From positions 1 to 64,000 of the forward strand of contig JAGKWQ010000014.1 in the NCBI GenBank assembly GCA_021151825.1: DNA of 64,000 bases. The letters are read 5' to 3'. Of this stretch, positions 36,093-46,900 are shown piece by piece. Made by a program: the position numbers and the translations under genes. The stretch comes from Cellvibrionaceae bacterium. Its GTDB lineage: Bacteria > Pseudomonadota > Gammaproteobacteria > Pseudomonadales > Cellvibrionaceae. Below the pieces are notes generated by a model. It had not been told where the DNA came from, searched no databases, and saw only the letters and a list, made by a program, of their open reading frames with translations. Each line of letters begins with the position of its first letter. Within the stretch, counting starts at the first letter, position 1.

Positions 36093-39000
36093 ATGAATTC
36101 ACCAAAAAATACTTTGAAAAATTTTATTCTCCAGCAAGTAGCGAAGCAGGCAATATCGCAAGCTGAAGCAAAACAATATTTGCTGGAATTGAATAGTTCA
36201 GCTGATGCATCGGGAACAGAAAGCTCCAGCAATGATATTGCCATCATAGGCATGGCTGGAAAATTTCCCAAAGCCGAAAATGCAGATGAGTTTTGGGACC
36301 TGTTACGCCGGGGTATCAACTGTATTGATGATTACCCGGAAGCGCGTCGCAAGGATTTTGAGCATATCCTGCGCAACCCGCATTACACTGAATTTTTAAT
36401 TGGCGATGCCATTAAACGTGAAGATATTCCGCATGCCCATGCGCGTGCAGGTTACCTGAAATTTATTGATAAATTTGATGCCGGTTTTTTTGGAATTCCA
36501 CCTTCTGAAGCCACTTTCATGGACCCATACCAACGTATGGCCCTGGAGACTGCATGGGAGACATTGGAAGACGCAGGTTACGGTGGTGACACTTTATCCG
36601 GTACAGCGACCGGCATATTTATCGGCAAAGAGGGCACTAACTATTCTCTTTACCGTTATTGTTCAGTGAAAGATCCCATGCAATTGACAGGTTCATGGGA
36701 AAGCATCATGGCCAGTCGTATTTCTTATTTATTTAATTTCCGTGGACCCTGTTTAGTCGTAGACACTGCATGTTCGGCCGGATTGGTTTCGGTACATATG
36801 GCAGCGCGTGCCATTTTGAATAAAGAATGTGATCAAGCTATAGCAGGAGGAATTAACCTGAGTGTGACCGGTGAATTCAACAGCCGTTTCCAGGGCGGTA
36901 TGAATATGGATTCGGTTGAGTCGGATGATGGAGTGATACGTACATTTGATGGTCGCGCAAACGGCACAGTATGGGGCGAGGGCGTTGCATTTGTATTGCT
37001 TAAGCCACTCGCAAAAGCGTTGCAGGATGGCGATCACATTCATGCCGTTATCAAGGGCAGTGCAATTAATAATGATGGTGCATCCAATGGTTTGACTGCA
37101 CCGAATGCCGAGGCACAGGAAGAAGTTATTGTTAAAGCCTGGGAGAATGCGGGCATCAATCCTGAAACACTGTCTTATGTGGAGGCCCACGGTACTGGTA
37201 CTGTGCTTGGTGATCCCATTGAATTCAAAGGTTTAACCAGTGCCTTTCGCCGGTTCACGCAAAAATCACAATTTTGTGCGATTGGTTCTTTGAAAACAAA
37301 TATGGGGCATTTGGTTGCGGCTTCCGGTGTTGCATCGTTGTTCAAGGTCGTTAAATCGATGCAACACAAACAACTTGCACCGACAATTAATTTTGGCGAG
37401 CCCAACCCCTACATTCCTTTTACATCCAGCCCGCTCTATGTGTCTGATCGATTGCAGCCCTGGGAGATCACTCCGGGAACACAACGCAGGGCAGCATTGA
37501 GTTCATTTGGTTTCAGCCATACCAATTGCCATATGGTTGTTGAAGAAGCACCCGCAACAACACCCTTGCCAGCCGTGAAGCCGGCGTATTGTTTTACTCT
37601 ATCAGCGAAAAAAATCGAATTACTGCAAGATTATGTTGCGCGCTTTTTAAATGTTAATCGCGCTATAAACGAATTCTCCCTCGCTGATCTTTGCTACACC
37701 TTGAATATCGGGCGCGGGCATTACGATTATCGATTGGCTATTGTTGCAAACGACAAGCAAGAATTAAGCGCGGCGTTGGAAGCGGCTGCCAATGTTATTA
37801 ACGGCACTGCCACACATAAAGGTGTTTATTTCGGTCACTACGCGATTGTCAGTGAAAAGAAAAAAGAGCGTCTCGCTGGCGACATCACCGATAAAGAGAA
37901 AAAACTTTTTACCTCAGAAGCGGCGCAGCACTTACAAAATTATCTTTCCAATGCGGATGTTTCCCTTCTGCATAAACTGGCCCGGATTTATTGCATTGGT
38001 GCAGATGTCAATTGGTCACATTTTTATCGCAATGAAGCTCGGTTGCGTTTGGCGTTGCCAACCTATCCATTTGAACGCAAGCGCGTGTGGGCTGAGCCTA
38101 AGATCACTAAAATTACCAGTGTCGATACGCGCTTGCACCCACTGATTGATCGCGAGATCAAACAATCTGCGAATGAATGGATATATGAGTCCTTATTCAG
38201 TAGCGAGAGCCACTGGGTGTTATCTGATCACAAGATTATGCATTCCGCTGTTGTGCCCGGGACTACTTATCTGGAAATGGCTCGTAGCGTTGCCCAACTG
38301 GCGTTGGGCTGGGATTCGCTTGAATTGAGCGAATTATTTTTTCTTCAACCGATGGTAGTTGAAGATGAAACCAAACGGCGGGTTCGGGTGCAGTTAACAA
38401 CGCACGAACAACAAGCGGCTTTTGCAATTGAAAGTACTGAATCTGATGCAGCTTCCGAACAATGGATTCGCCATGCGGAAGGAAATATCAAACAACTACA
38501 GCAAGCGCCCGCCGCATTGCCAGATTTTGCCAAGGTAAAACAACAGGCAACTGATGTGATTGAAAATTATCAGGGTCATAGCGATACCGGTGTTTTCCAA
38601 TTTGGTCCCCATTGGGATGTGGTGCGCGCAGCTTGGTCCAGCCCACATGAAAGTCTGGCGCGTTTGGTGCTCGCCGATAATTTACGACATGAGCTGCAAC
38701 ATTATCTTATTCATCCATCGATTTTGGATAATGCAATGAATCTCACCAGCCAAACGACGGGTGAGACTTTTCTGCCATTCATGTACAAATCGTTTCGTTT
38801 TTATAAGCCGTTTACCCGCGAATTATTGACTTATCTGGTGCCGCGCGAACCGCTTTCGGCAACCGATGAAACACAAACATTTAATGTTGTACTGGCGGAT
38901 TTGCAGGGCAATGTATTGGCCGAAGTGGATGGTTACGTCACCAGAAAAGTACATAATTTTGATTTCACTACTGACACAGTAACGAATGAATTTTTGGCTC

Positions 39001-40892
39001 GTCGATGGATGACGGTATCGACCGTTGCCTCAACCACAGCCATTAGCGGTCAGTTGCTGGTGATCGCGAGTAATAACAGTGATGCACAACAATTGGTGCA
39101 CAGTTTCGATCAAGTGAATGTGAATGCCGATGCTGTGGTTATCGCTGCTCCTGGCGATAGTAGTATTGATCAACAAAAAATATTCAGTGCTGATGTTGAA
39201 GGATTTTCTGCTTTGCTTTCGGTTTACGGAGAAAACCTGGCGGGGATTGTATTGGCTACTGGTTGGGGGCGTTCTGTTGCAGACGGCTATTTGCATACTG
39301 CAGAACGCTTTTCACAACAACGAATATTAAGTGTTGATGGGTTATTTCATTTACTAAAAACAATATTGGATAGTAAACAAAAATTGCCGTGGGGATTTGC
39401 GGTGTTGACAACGGCTGCCCAAACAATTGATAGCCAAATTGCGGTCAGCAATCCATTAGGGGCTGCAACTACAATGCTGGGAATAACGGCAGCTATGGAA
39501 AATCCTGGTTTGCCTTGTCGGTTGCTGGATACCGATCCTGCTCAGGATTCACAACAACTGATTGAAACTTTATTGCAATTGGCACCAGGAAAAATAACAG
39601 CTCTGCGCAATGGAAATATTTATCAGCAAGAGCTTTATCCGCGGCGCTTTAGTGAAGAATCGCCACTGCTTTTCAAAACAGAAGGTGCATATCTGGTTAC
39701 CGGTGGCCTTGGTGGTTTGGGTTTGGCTGCAGCGAAACACATCGCCAATCAAGCACGGGCAAATGTCATTTTGCTTGGACGCTCGCCATTAGCAGAGCGC
39801 TCACAATGGGCCGAGCTTGCCGCTAGTGATAACCTTCCTGGCAATAAAAAACAATCACGCTTATACACTTTACTGTTGGAGCTGGAGCCTAATCTTTCCT
39901 CGCTAACCTATTATCAAGTTGATGTGACTGACGAACAAAAACTTGCTGGTACCCTCGCTGAAATCAAGTCTCGTTTCAATAGTATTAACGGGGTCTTTCA
40001 TACCGCTGGTGTAGCAGGGGATGGATTTATTTTGCGCAAGGATTTTGCAACATTTGATGCAGTGCTTAAACCCAAGCTTGAAGGAACCCGCAATTTGCTA
40101 ACCCAATTGTATGATCAAGCACTTGATTTTTTTGTGCTTTATTCATCGATCACTGCGTTAACGGGCGGGCAAGGGCAAGGAGATTATGCCGCTGCCAACG
40201 CATTTATGGATGCGCTATCCGCAGGGCATCATAATCAAAAACTGACAGCCGTGAATTGGCCAAGCTGGTCTGATGCGGGTATGGCGGTAGATTTTGGTAT
40301 TACTGAAAGCCAGACACCTTTTACGTCAATTACTGCAGTGTCCGCTTTTTCAAAATTAGCCAAAGTTCTTGCTAACAAGGCAAGCGAAATCATCCCTGCC
40401 GATATTAATCCGGCGTTGTTTGCTGAAATCCAGGCGCAATTGCCATTCAATCTGAGTCGTGAGCTACAAGCAATGATTGCACGACAATCGCCGTCAGTAT
40501 CCAGTACAGAGGATATGGAAAATGCTGATGTACATATTCGCGGTAAAAGTGCCGACGATCTCACCGCCACCGAAATTACCCTGGCAAAAATTTATGCCGC
40601 AGTGCTGGGGTTAAATGAAATTGATTTGTTTACTAATTTCCAGGATATGGGCGGCAACTCCATTATCGCGACCCATTTACTGAAGGTGATTGAAAATTAT
40701 TTCCCCGGTCTAGTCGATATTTCCGACGTTTTTTCATATCCCGCTATTGATGATATGGCGAGCTACATCGACAGCAAAGGTGAAAATTCTCCGCTGGTTG
40801 AAAACAAAGAATCGACTGTTGATTGGGAACGGTTGGTAGACCAAGCGGTAGAGAGCGATGAAGCACTGGAAAATATTTTGGCGAATTTATAG
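36093..40892 (+). CDS. AT-less polyketide synthase module KS-DH-KR-ACP
   Basis: About 1599 residues from ATG 36093; TTG 36081 would add four. Positions below count from the TTG. An N-terminal helix pair (FILQQVAKQAISQAEAKQY) is a probable docking domain. KS has Cys231 in DTACSAG and the EAHGTGT histidine. The post-AT linker LPTYPFERKRVW is retained without an AT. DH has His717 but reads HKIMHSAVVP (His in place of the motif Gly), with HPSILDNAMN as second motif. KR has TGGLGGLGL near 1207 and an intact Lys-Ser-Tyr-Asn set. ACP has Ser1527 in MGGNS. It is close in layout to the preceding module, so recent duplication is plausible. No ER is present. With two reductive modules in a row, a diene or diol-type segment is expected. 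Confidence 0.93.
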   Translation: MNSPKNTLKNFILQQVAKQAISQAEAKQYLLELNSSADASGTESSSNDIAIIGMAGKFPKAENADEFWDLLRRGINCIDDYPEARRKDFEHILRNPHYTEFLIGDAIKREDIPHAHARAGYLKFIDKFDAGFFGIPPSEATFMDPYQRMALETAWETLEDAGYGGDTLSGTATGIFIGKEGTNYSLYRYCSVKDPMQLTGSWESIMASRISYLFNFRGPCLVVDTACSAGLVSVHMAARAILNKECDQAIAGGINLSVTGEFNSRFQGGMNMDSVESDDGVIRTFDGRANGTVWGEGVAFVLLKPLAKALQDGDHIHAVIKGSAINNDGASNGLTAPNAEAQEEVIVKAWENAGINPETLSYVEAHGTGTVLGDPIEFKGLTSAFRRFTQKSQFCAIGSLKTNMGHLVAASGVASLFKVVKSMQHKQLAPTINFGEPNPYIPFTSSPLYVSDRLQPWEITPGTQRRAALSSFGFSHTNCHMVVEEAPATTPLPAVKPAYCFTLSAKKIELLQDYVARFLNVNRAINEFSLADLCYTLNIGRGHYDYRLAIVANDKQELSAALEAAANVINGTATHKGVYFGHYAIVSEKKKERLAGDITDKEKKLFTSEAAQHLQNYLSNADVSLLHKLARIYCIGADVNWSHFYRNEARLRLALPTYPFERKRVWAEPKITKITSVDTRLHPLIDREIKQSANEWIYESLFSSESHWVLSDHKIMHSAVVPGTTYLEMARSVAQLALGWDSLELSELFFLQPMVVEDETKRRVRVQLTTHEQQAAFAIESTESDAASEQWIRHAEGNIKQLQQAPAALPDFAKVKQQATDVIENYQGHSDTGVFQFGPHWDVVRAAWSSPHESLARLVLADNLRHELQHYLIHPSILDNAMNLTSQTTGETFLPFMYKSFRFYKPFTRELLTYLVPREPLSATDETQTFNVVLADLQGNVLAEVDGYVTRKVHNFDFTTDTVTNEFLARRWMTVSTVASTTAISGQLLVIASNNSDAQQLVHSFDQVNVNADAVVIAAPGDSSIDQQKIFSADVEGFSALLSVYGENLAGIVLATGWGRSVADGYLHTAERFSQQRILSVDGLFHLLKTILDSKQKLPWGFAVLTTAAQTIDSQIAVSNPLGAATTMLGITAAMENPGLPCRLLDTDPAQDSQQLIETLLQLAPGKITALRNGNIYQQELYPRRFSEESPLLFKTEGAYLVTGGLGGLGLAAAKHIANQARANVILLGRSPLAERSQWAELAASDNLPGNKKQSRLYTLLLELEPNLSSLTYYQVDVTDEQKLAGTLAEIKSRFNSINGVFHTAGVAGDGFILRKDFATFDAVLKPKLEGTRNLLTQLYDQALDFFVLYSSITALTGGQGQGDYAAANAFMDALSAGHHNQKLTAVNWPSWSDAGMAVDFGITESQTPFTSITAVSAFSKLAKVLANKASEIIPADINPALFAEIQAQLPFNLSRELQAMIARQSPSVSSTEDMENADVHIRGKSADDLTATEITLAKIYAAVLGLNEIDLFTNFQDMGGNSIIATHLLKVIENYFPGLVDISDVFSYPAIDDMASYIDSKGENSPLVENKESTVDWERLVDQAVESDEALENILANL

Positions 40893-40980
40893 TCCACATT
40901 AAAAGATTGCCAATGAATAAAGGCTCAAGGAATAAAGTTTCAAAGAATAAATACCCCGGGAACGGTTTGAGGAAATTTAA

Positions 40981-43900
40981 GTGAGTGCTAGTGAAGACAT
41001 TAAAAAAGACCTAATCCGTTTTTTGCTTGAGCAGGTTAAAGATAAACAGCTCAGCAAAGATCGTGCACTAGGTTTTCTGAAAAGCCTCGAAGGCGCCGAT
41101 AAGGCTACATCAAAAGATGTGGCCGTAATCGGCATTGCTTGCCATTTTCCTGAAGCAGATTCTAAAGAAGAGTTTTGGACTAATCTGGATTCCGGACGGC
41201 TCAGTATTCGCCCATTCCCGGCCCATCGCCGGGCAGATCTTTCAGCAATTGATAACGGGCAGGCGGAGTTATTCGCCGGTGGCTTTCTGAATAATGTAGA
41301 TGGTTTCGATAGCGCTTATTTTAATATTGCACCTGCAATCGCCCGCCATATGGACCCTTACCACCGTTTGTTTTTAATGGCGCTGATCGAAGCGATTGAG
41401 GATGCCGGTTATAGTCGACAAGAATTGAATGGTAAAAATATTGGTGTGTTTGCAGGCAATGATCACACGCATCGTTTATTTAATTCCTATCTGGATTTTG
41501 TAAATGAACCAGGTTTCAACGCAATCACCGGCTCATGGACAGCTATATTCGCCAGCCGCCTTTCTTATTTATTAAATCTGAAAGGCCCGGCGATGGTTGT
41601 GGACACATCCTGTTCATCGGGATTGGTCGCGCTGGATTGTGCAATCAAAGCATTACAGGCAGGCGATTGTGAATCGGCATTGGTCGGCGCCGCTAATTTA
41701 TTTTTTGCACCGGGCAAGGGAATTGTTGGCGATATTGAAAACGATGATTTTCGCGTGCGTGCGTTTGATGAAAAGGCCACCGGTACCGCATGGGGTGAAG
41801 GCGTTGCTGCATTAATGGTTAAGACCCTGGCTGCGGCTGAACGTGACGGCGATACTATTTATGGCGTTATCAAAGGTATTGCCGTTAACAATGATGGTGC
41901 ATCCAATGGTATCACTGCGCCAAATGCAAAAGCCCAGCAAGATGTTGTACTTAAGGCGTGGGAAAAGGCGGGCATCAATCCTGAACATATTTCTTATATC
42001 GAATCTCATGGTACCGGCACCAACCTGGGTGATCCCATTGAAATCAAAGGCCTTGCTGGTGCGTTTGGCCGGCATACCAAACGTAAACAATTTTGTGGCC
42101 TGGGTTCGGTAAAAACTAATATTGGCCATACTGTTGGTGTTGCCGGCCTTGCATCATTAATTAAAGTATTGCTGGCCATGAAACACCAACGCTTGCCAGC
42201 CAGTTTGAATTTTGATGTTCCCAACCCATTTATCGACTTTTGCAGCAGTCCAATTTTTATTAATGACCACTCCCGCCATTGGGCTGCGGAAGGAAAACGT
42301 TTAGCTGGTGTGAGTTCTTTCAGTTTAAGTGGTACCAACTGCCATGTGGTGGTACAAGAACCTGAATTATCAAGCAGAGCAATTATTGCTAATCGCGTAC
42401 ATTTGTTTCCGCTTTCAGCGCGTAACGAAACGCTATTGCAACAAACGTTACAACGTTATATTCAATTTATTGAGCGCGAGCCTTTGGCTAATTTGATAGA
42501 TGTTTGCGCAACAGCAGCTATTGGGCGCGAGCATCATCCACTGCGTATAGCCATTACTTGTGACAGTCTTTACCAACTCAAAGATCAGCTTATTGAGTTA
42601 TTGAATGGGCTAGCACAGGGAAAATCGTTGGATCAATTAACCAATGTGGCCAACACAACAATTGCGCACGAAAAAACGGCGGTGCTGGACAAGCTAGCAC
42701 GCGATATCACGAATTCAGATAAAACAGCTTTCGATGTTAAAGCACTTGAACAACTTTCGCTGTTATATGCAGCAGGTGCAATGATTAACTGGTCAGCACT
42801 ATTTGCTGATACGGGATGGAAGCGCGCACATTTACCCGCACAGCCATTTTTATTGGAACGCTATTGGGATAAAGCCGCTGGAAAAATCGCTGAACCGATA
42901 AATAATGCCAGTGTGGATTCTGATCCTAACGGTGAATTAAACCTTAAAAAGGAATTGGACCTTCAACAAATATTGTCGTTGCTTGATAAACAAACCCAAC
43001 TTTTTATTGGCATACCAGAGGATGTACTAACAGAAGTTAGTGCGCACAAGCTAACGGCTTATGTCATCGCCGAAACCCTCGGCTATGAACAATTAAAATG
43101 GCAAGATGATTTTTATGCGTTGGGTGGTGATTCCATCAGTGCCGCGCGCATTATCCATATCCTTAATGAGTTGTGCCTAACTAACATTTCCGTTGCTGAT
43201 TTGCTGGCCGCAGAATCTCTGGGAGATTTCAGTCAAAAATTGGTAACTGTGTATGGCCTGCCCGAAAAAATTCGCACGGTAGGTAACAGTGTGGCTCCTG
43301 AAAATAAAATCCAGCGCATTGAGCAGGCCAATACATACCCGTTATCCAGCGCACAAAAGCGGATGTATTTGCTTTCACAAATAACACCGGAATCCACTGC
43401 CTATAATGTGAATTCTGTCATTGCTATGGATAGCCTGCCGGATATCGATCAAACCAATGTCCTGGTACAAGCACTGATTGAGCGCCACGAAATTCTGCGC
43501 ACCGGTTTTGAAATGGCGGGTAATGACCCAGTACAACGAGTTCACGATAAAGTCATTTTTAACACTGATATTTATGATCTAAAAGATTGCAGCCTGGATG
43601 ACATCCAGAAACAGATTGCAGCTGTTATCAAACAATTTATTCGCCCGTTTGATTTAACAAAACCACCACTGTTGCGCCTGGGTTTTATGTTGGCACCGCA
43701 GGACCGTTACTATATGTTGATCGATATGCACCATATAGTGACTGATGGTTCTTCTATGGGGATATTGATATCTGATTACTTGCATCTGCTAGCGGGTAAA
43801 ACGCTGCCACAGTTACCGTTTCAATATAAAGATTTTGCTGCATGGCATAACCAGCATGTGGTTAGCGATGATTACCGGCGGCAGGCACTTTACTGGCGTA

Positions 43901-46900
43901 ACCGTTTTGCCGATGGAATTCCTGTTTGCGAATTGTCCGCCGATTTCCCTCGGCCAGTGGTGCAGCAATTTTCCGGTCAAAAAATACATCAACAACTTCC
44001 CGCTGAATTAACCGAAAAACTAAAAAAATTGGCAACAACCCAAAGTGTCAGCCTATTTGTGTTGTTAATGGGCGCGTTGCGTGTATTGCTGTTTAAATAC
44101 CGGGCAGGTGCGGATCTTGTTATTGGTTCTCCTGTCACCGGACGCAATCAGGCTGCATTACATTCTTTGATCGGAATGTTTGTAAACACCTTGGCATTGC
44201 GTGCAGAGGTAAAACCACAGGAATCGTTTGCAAGTCTTCTCAAAAGTTTGAAGAAAATTACCCTGGAGGATTTGGCACATCAGGATTATCCCTACGAAGA
44301 TTTGGTGGAAAGCCTGAATATTCCCCGCAATCCCGGCCGTAATCCGCTCTTTGATATTTACTTCGTGTTACAGAATGCGGATATGGGATTAGGTGGAGAA
44401 GGTGGGTTAGACACTCTGGAGATAGATACCGGAATCGCCAAATTTGATCTCACTATTATTGCACGTGAAAGTCGTGGCAACCTGGCGATCGAATGGGAGT
44501 TCGCAACTGCCATTTATACGCCTGCTACTATCGCTAAAATGACTACCCATTTTGCACAATTACTGGAAAGCATATGCAGTAACGTCGATAGCAAAATAAC
44601 CGGTCTTGATTTTTTATCTCCGCAAGAAAAACAATTTTTACTTCATGATATTAATCAAACCGAAACTGATTATCCAAAAGACCGTGGAATTCCCGGTTTA
44701 TTTCAGCAACAGGTTTCCTGTCGACCTGATTCAATTGCCGTGCAACACGGTTCGCAGCAACTCACCTATGCACAATTAAATGATCGCGCAAATCGCCTTG
44801 CGCATTATCTTGTGGCGCAAGGTATTAGCCGTGATGAGTTTATCGCGCTCTATTTTACGCCCTCTATTGATATGGTTACTGCAATTCTGGCTGTGTTAAA
44901 AACAGGGTGCGCCTATGTGCCGCTTGATCCTGAAAATCCGGTGGACCGCAATAAGGGAATTCTTAATGACAGTGCTGCTGCCTTGTTATTAAGCGTATCT
45001 TCTTTATCCGTTCCGGAGGATTGGCCTGCACAATTATTAGCAATTGATGCGCTGGATTTGCAAGGCTATACCTCTAGCAACCCTGATATTGCAGTTACGG
45101 GTGATGATCTGGTTTACGCAATGTATACCTCTGGCACCACAGGTAGGCCCAAAGGAACCTTACTGAGGCAGAAAAGTATTATCAGGGTAGTGTGTAAGAC
45201 CAATTTTTTATCGCTTGATGAAAGCGACGTTTGCCTGTTGCTTTCCAGCTATGCCTTTGATGGTTGTGTACTTGATTTATATGGTGCGCTGTTAAATGGC
45301 GGCCGCCTTGTATTAATTGATAAAACCGACATGTTTGATCTGAATAGGTTAGGAAATATTATTCAGCAACAAGGCATCACTTCACTGTTTGCAACAACAT
45401 CGCTGTTTAATGTTTTGGTCGATAATCAATTGAAGTGCCTGACGGGGGTGCGCCAGATTATGTTCGGCGGTGAAGCGGCCTCCAGCAAACATATTAATAA
45501 AGCGTTCGCCGTGCTTGGCCCGGGACGTTTAATTAATGGTTATGGCCCAACCGAGACCGCTGTATTCGCAACCACACTGTGTGTCCAGCAACCACCAGCA
45601 TTGCACATGGCAGTAGCAATTGGCTCTCCAATTGCGAACACATACGTATACGTTCTTGACGAACAATTGCAGCCCGTACCAGCAGGTGTAGTGGGAGAGT
45701 TATACATCGGCGGCGATGGTGTTGCTGTAGGTTATTTAAACCAGCCTGAATTAACGGCAGAAAAATTTATAACCAATCCCTTTGTTGCTAATGACAGGCT
45801 TTATAAAACCGGGGATTTGGTTAAATGGTTACCGGATTGCAATATTCAATATATCGGACGTGCCGACCATCAACTAAAAATTCGCGGATTCCGTATTGAG
45901 CTTGAAGAAATACGTGAAGTGATTTTACAAGCAAGCGGTGTTATGGAATGCCTGGTTACTACTGACTCGCAACAGGATGGGCACAAACAATTGCTGGCCT
46001 ATATCGTAGTTGACGAGCCAGAATGTTTTAACACCGATTTATTACGGCAACAACTTGCTCGTCAACTACCAGATTATATGTTGCCGGGTAACATAGTAGT
46101 GCTTGCAGCGTTTCCATTGACTAATAACGGTAAAATTGACCGCAGCAAATTGCCTGAGCCCGAGCGCCAGCAAATACGCCGTGTTGCACCGTCCAATGCT
46201 GTAGAAATCGCCTTGGTGAGCACATGGCAATCCGTGTTGGGTTTAACCGATATAGGAATCAACGAAAATTTCTTTAGCCTGGGCGGTGATTCCATTCGCG
46301 GAATACAAGTCATTGCACATTTGCAAAATGCCGGCTGGCATTTGCAAATGGCGCAAATTTTCCAGTATCAAACTATTGGCGAGCTGGCCCCATGGCTTAC
46401 ACCGGTTTCTATCAGTACTGCAGAGCAGGGATTAATAACCGGAGCATTGCCATTAAATCCAATCCAGCGCTGGTTTTTTGCAACGCAACAAAACGGTCTG
46501 GATCATTTCAATCAATCTATGTTTATTGAGATGGACAATATTCCGGAATCCGCGGAACTGGAACAAGCGTTAATTTATTTATGTATACACCATGATGCGT
46601 TGCGCAGTCGTTTTTATTGCGATGATAATAATTGGCGCGGTGAAATTATCAATAATCCGCATAATTTCATCCTTAGCGAATGGCAAGAAAAAGATTGGCA
46701 ATGGGATAGTGAATCGCTCACCGCCAGACTCGCTGAACTGCAAACTTCTTTAAGGATTGATCAAGGTGTGTTGTTAGCCTTGGGAGCCTTTCGTTCTCCA
46801 TCACAACAAGGCATTTGCATTGCGATTCACCATTTAGCGGTCGATGTTATTTCATGGAATGTGCTGCTGGAGGATTTGCAAATATGCCTCACCGCAGCCA

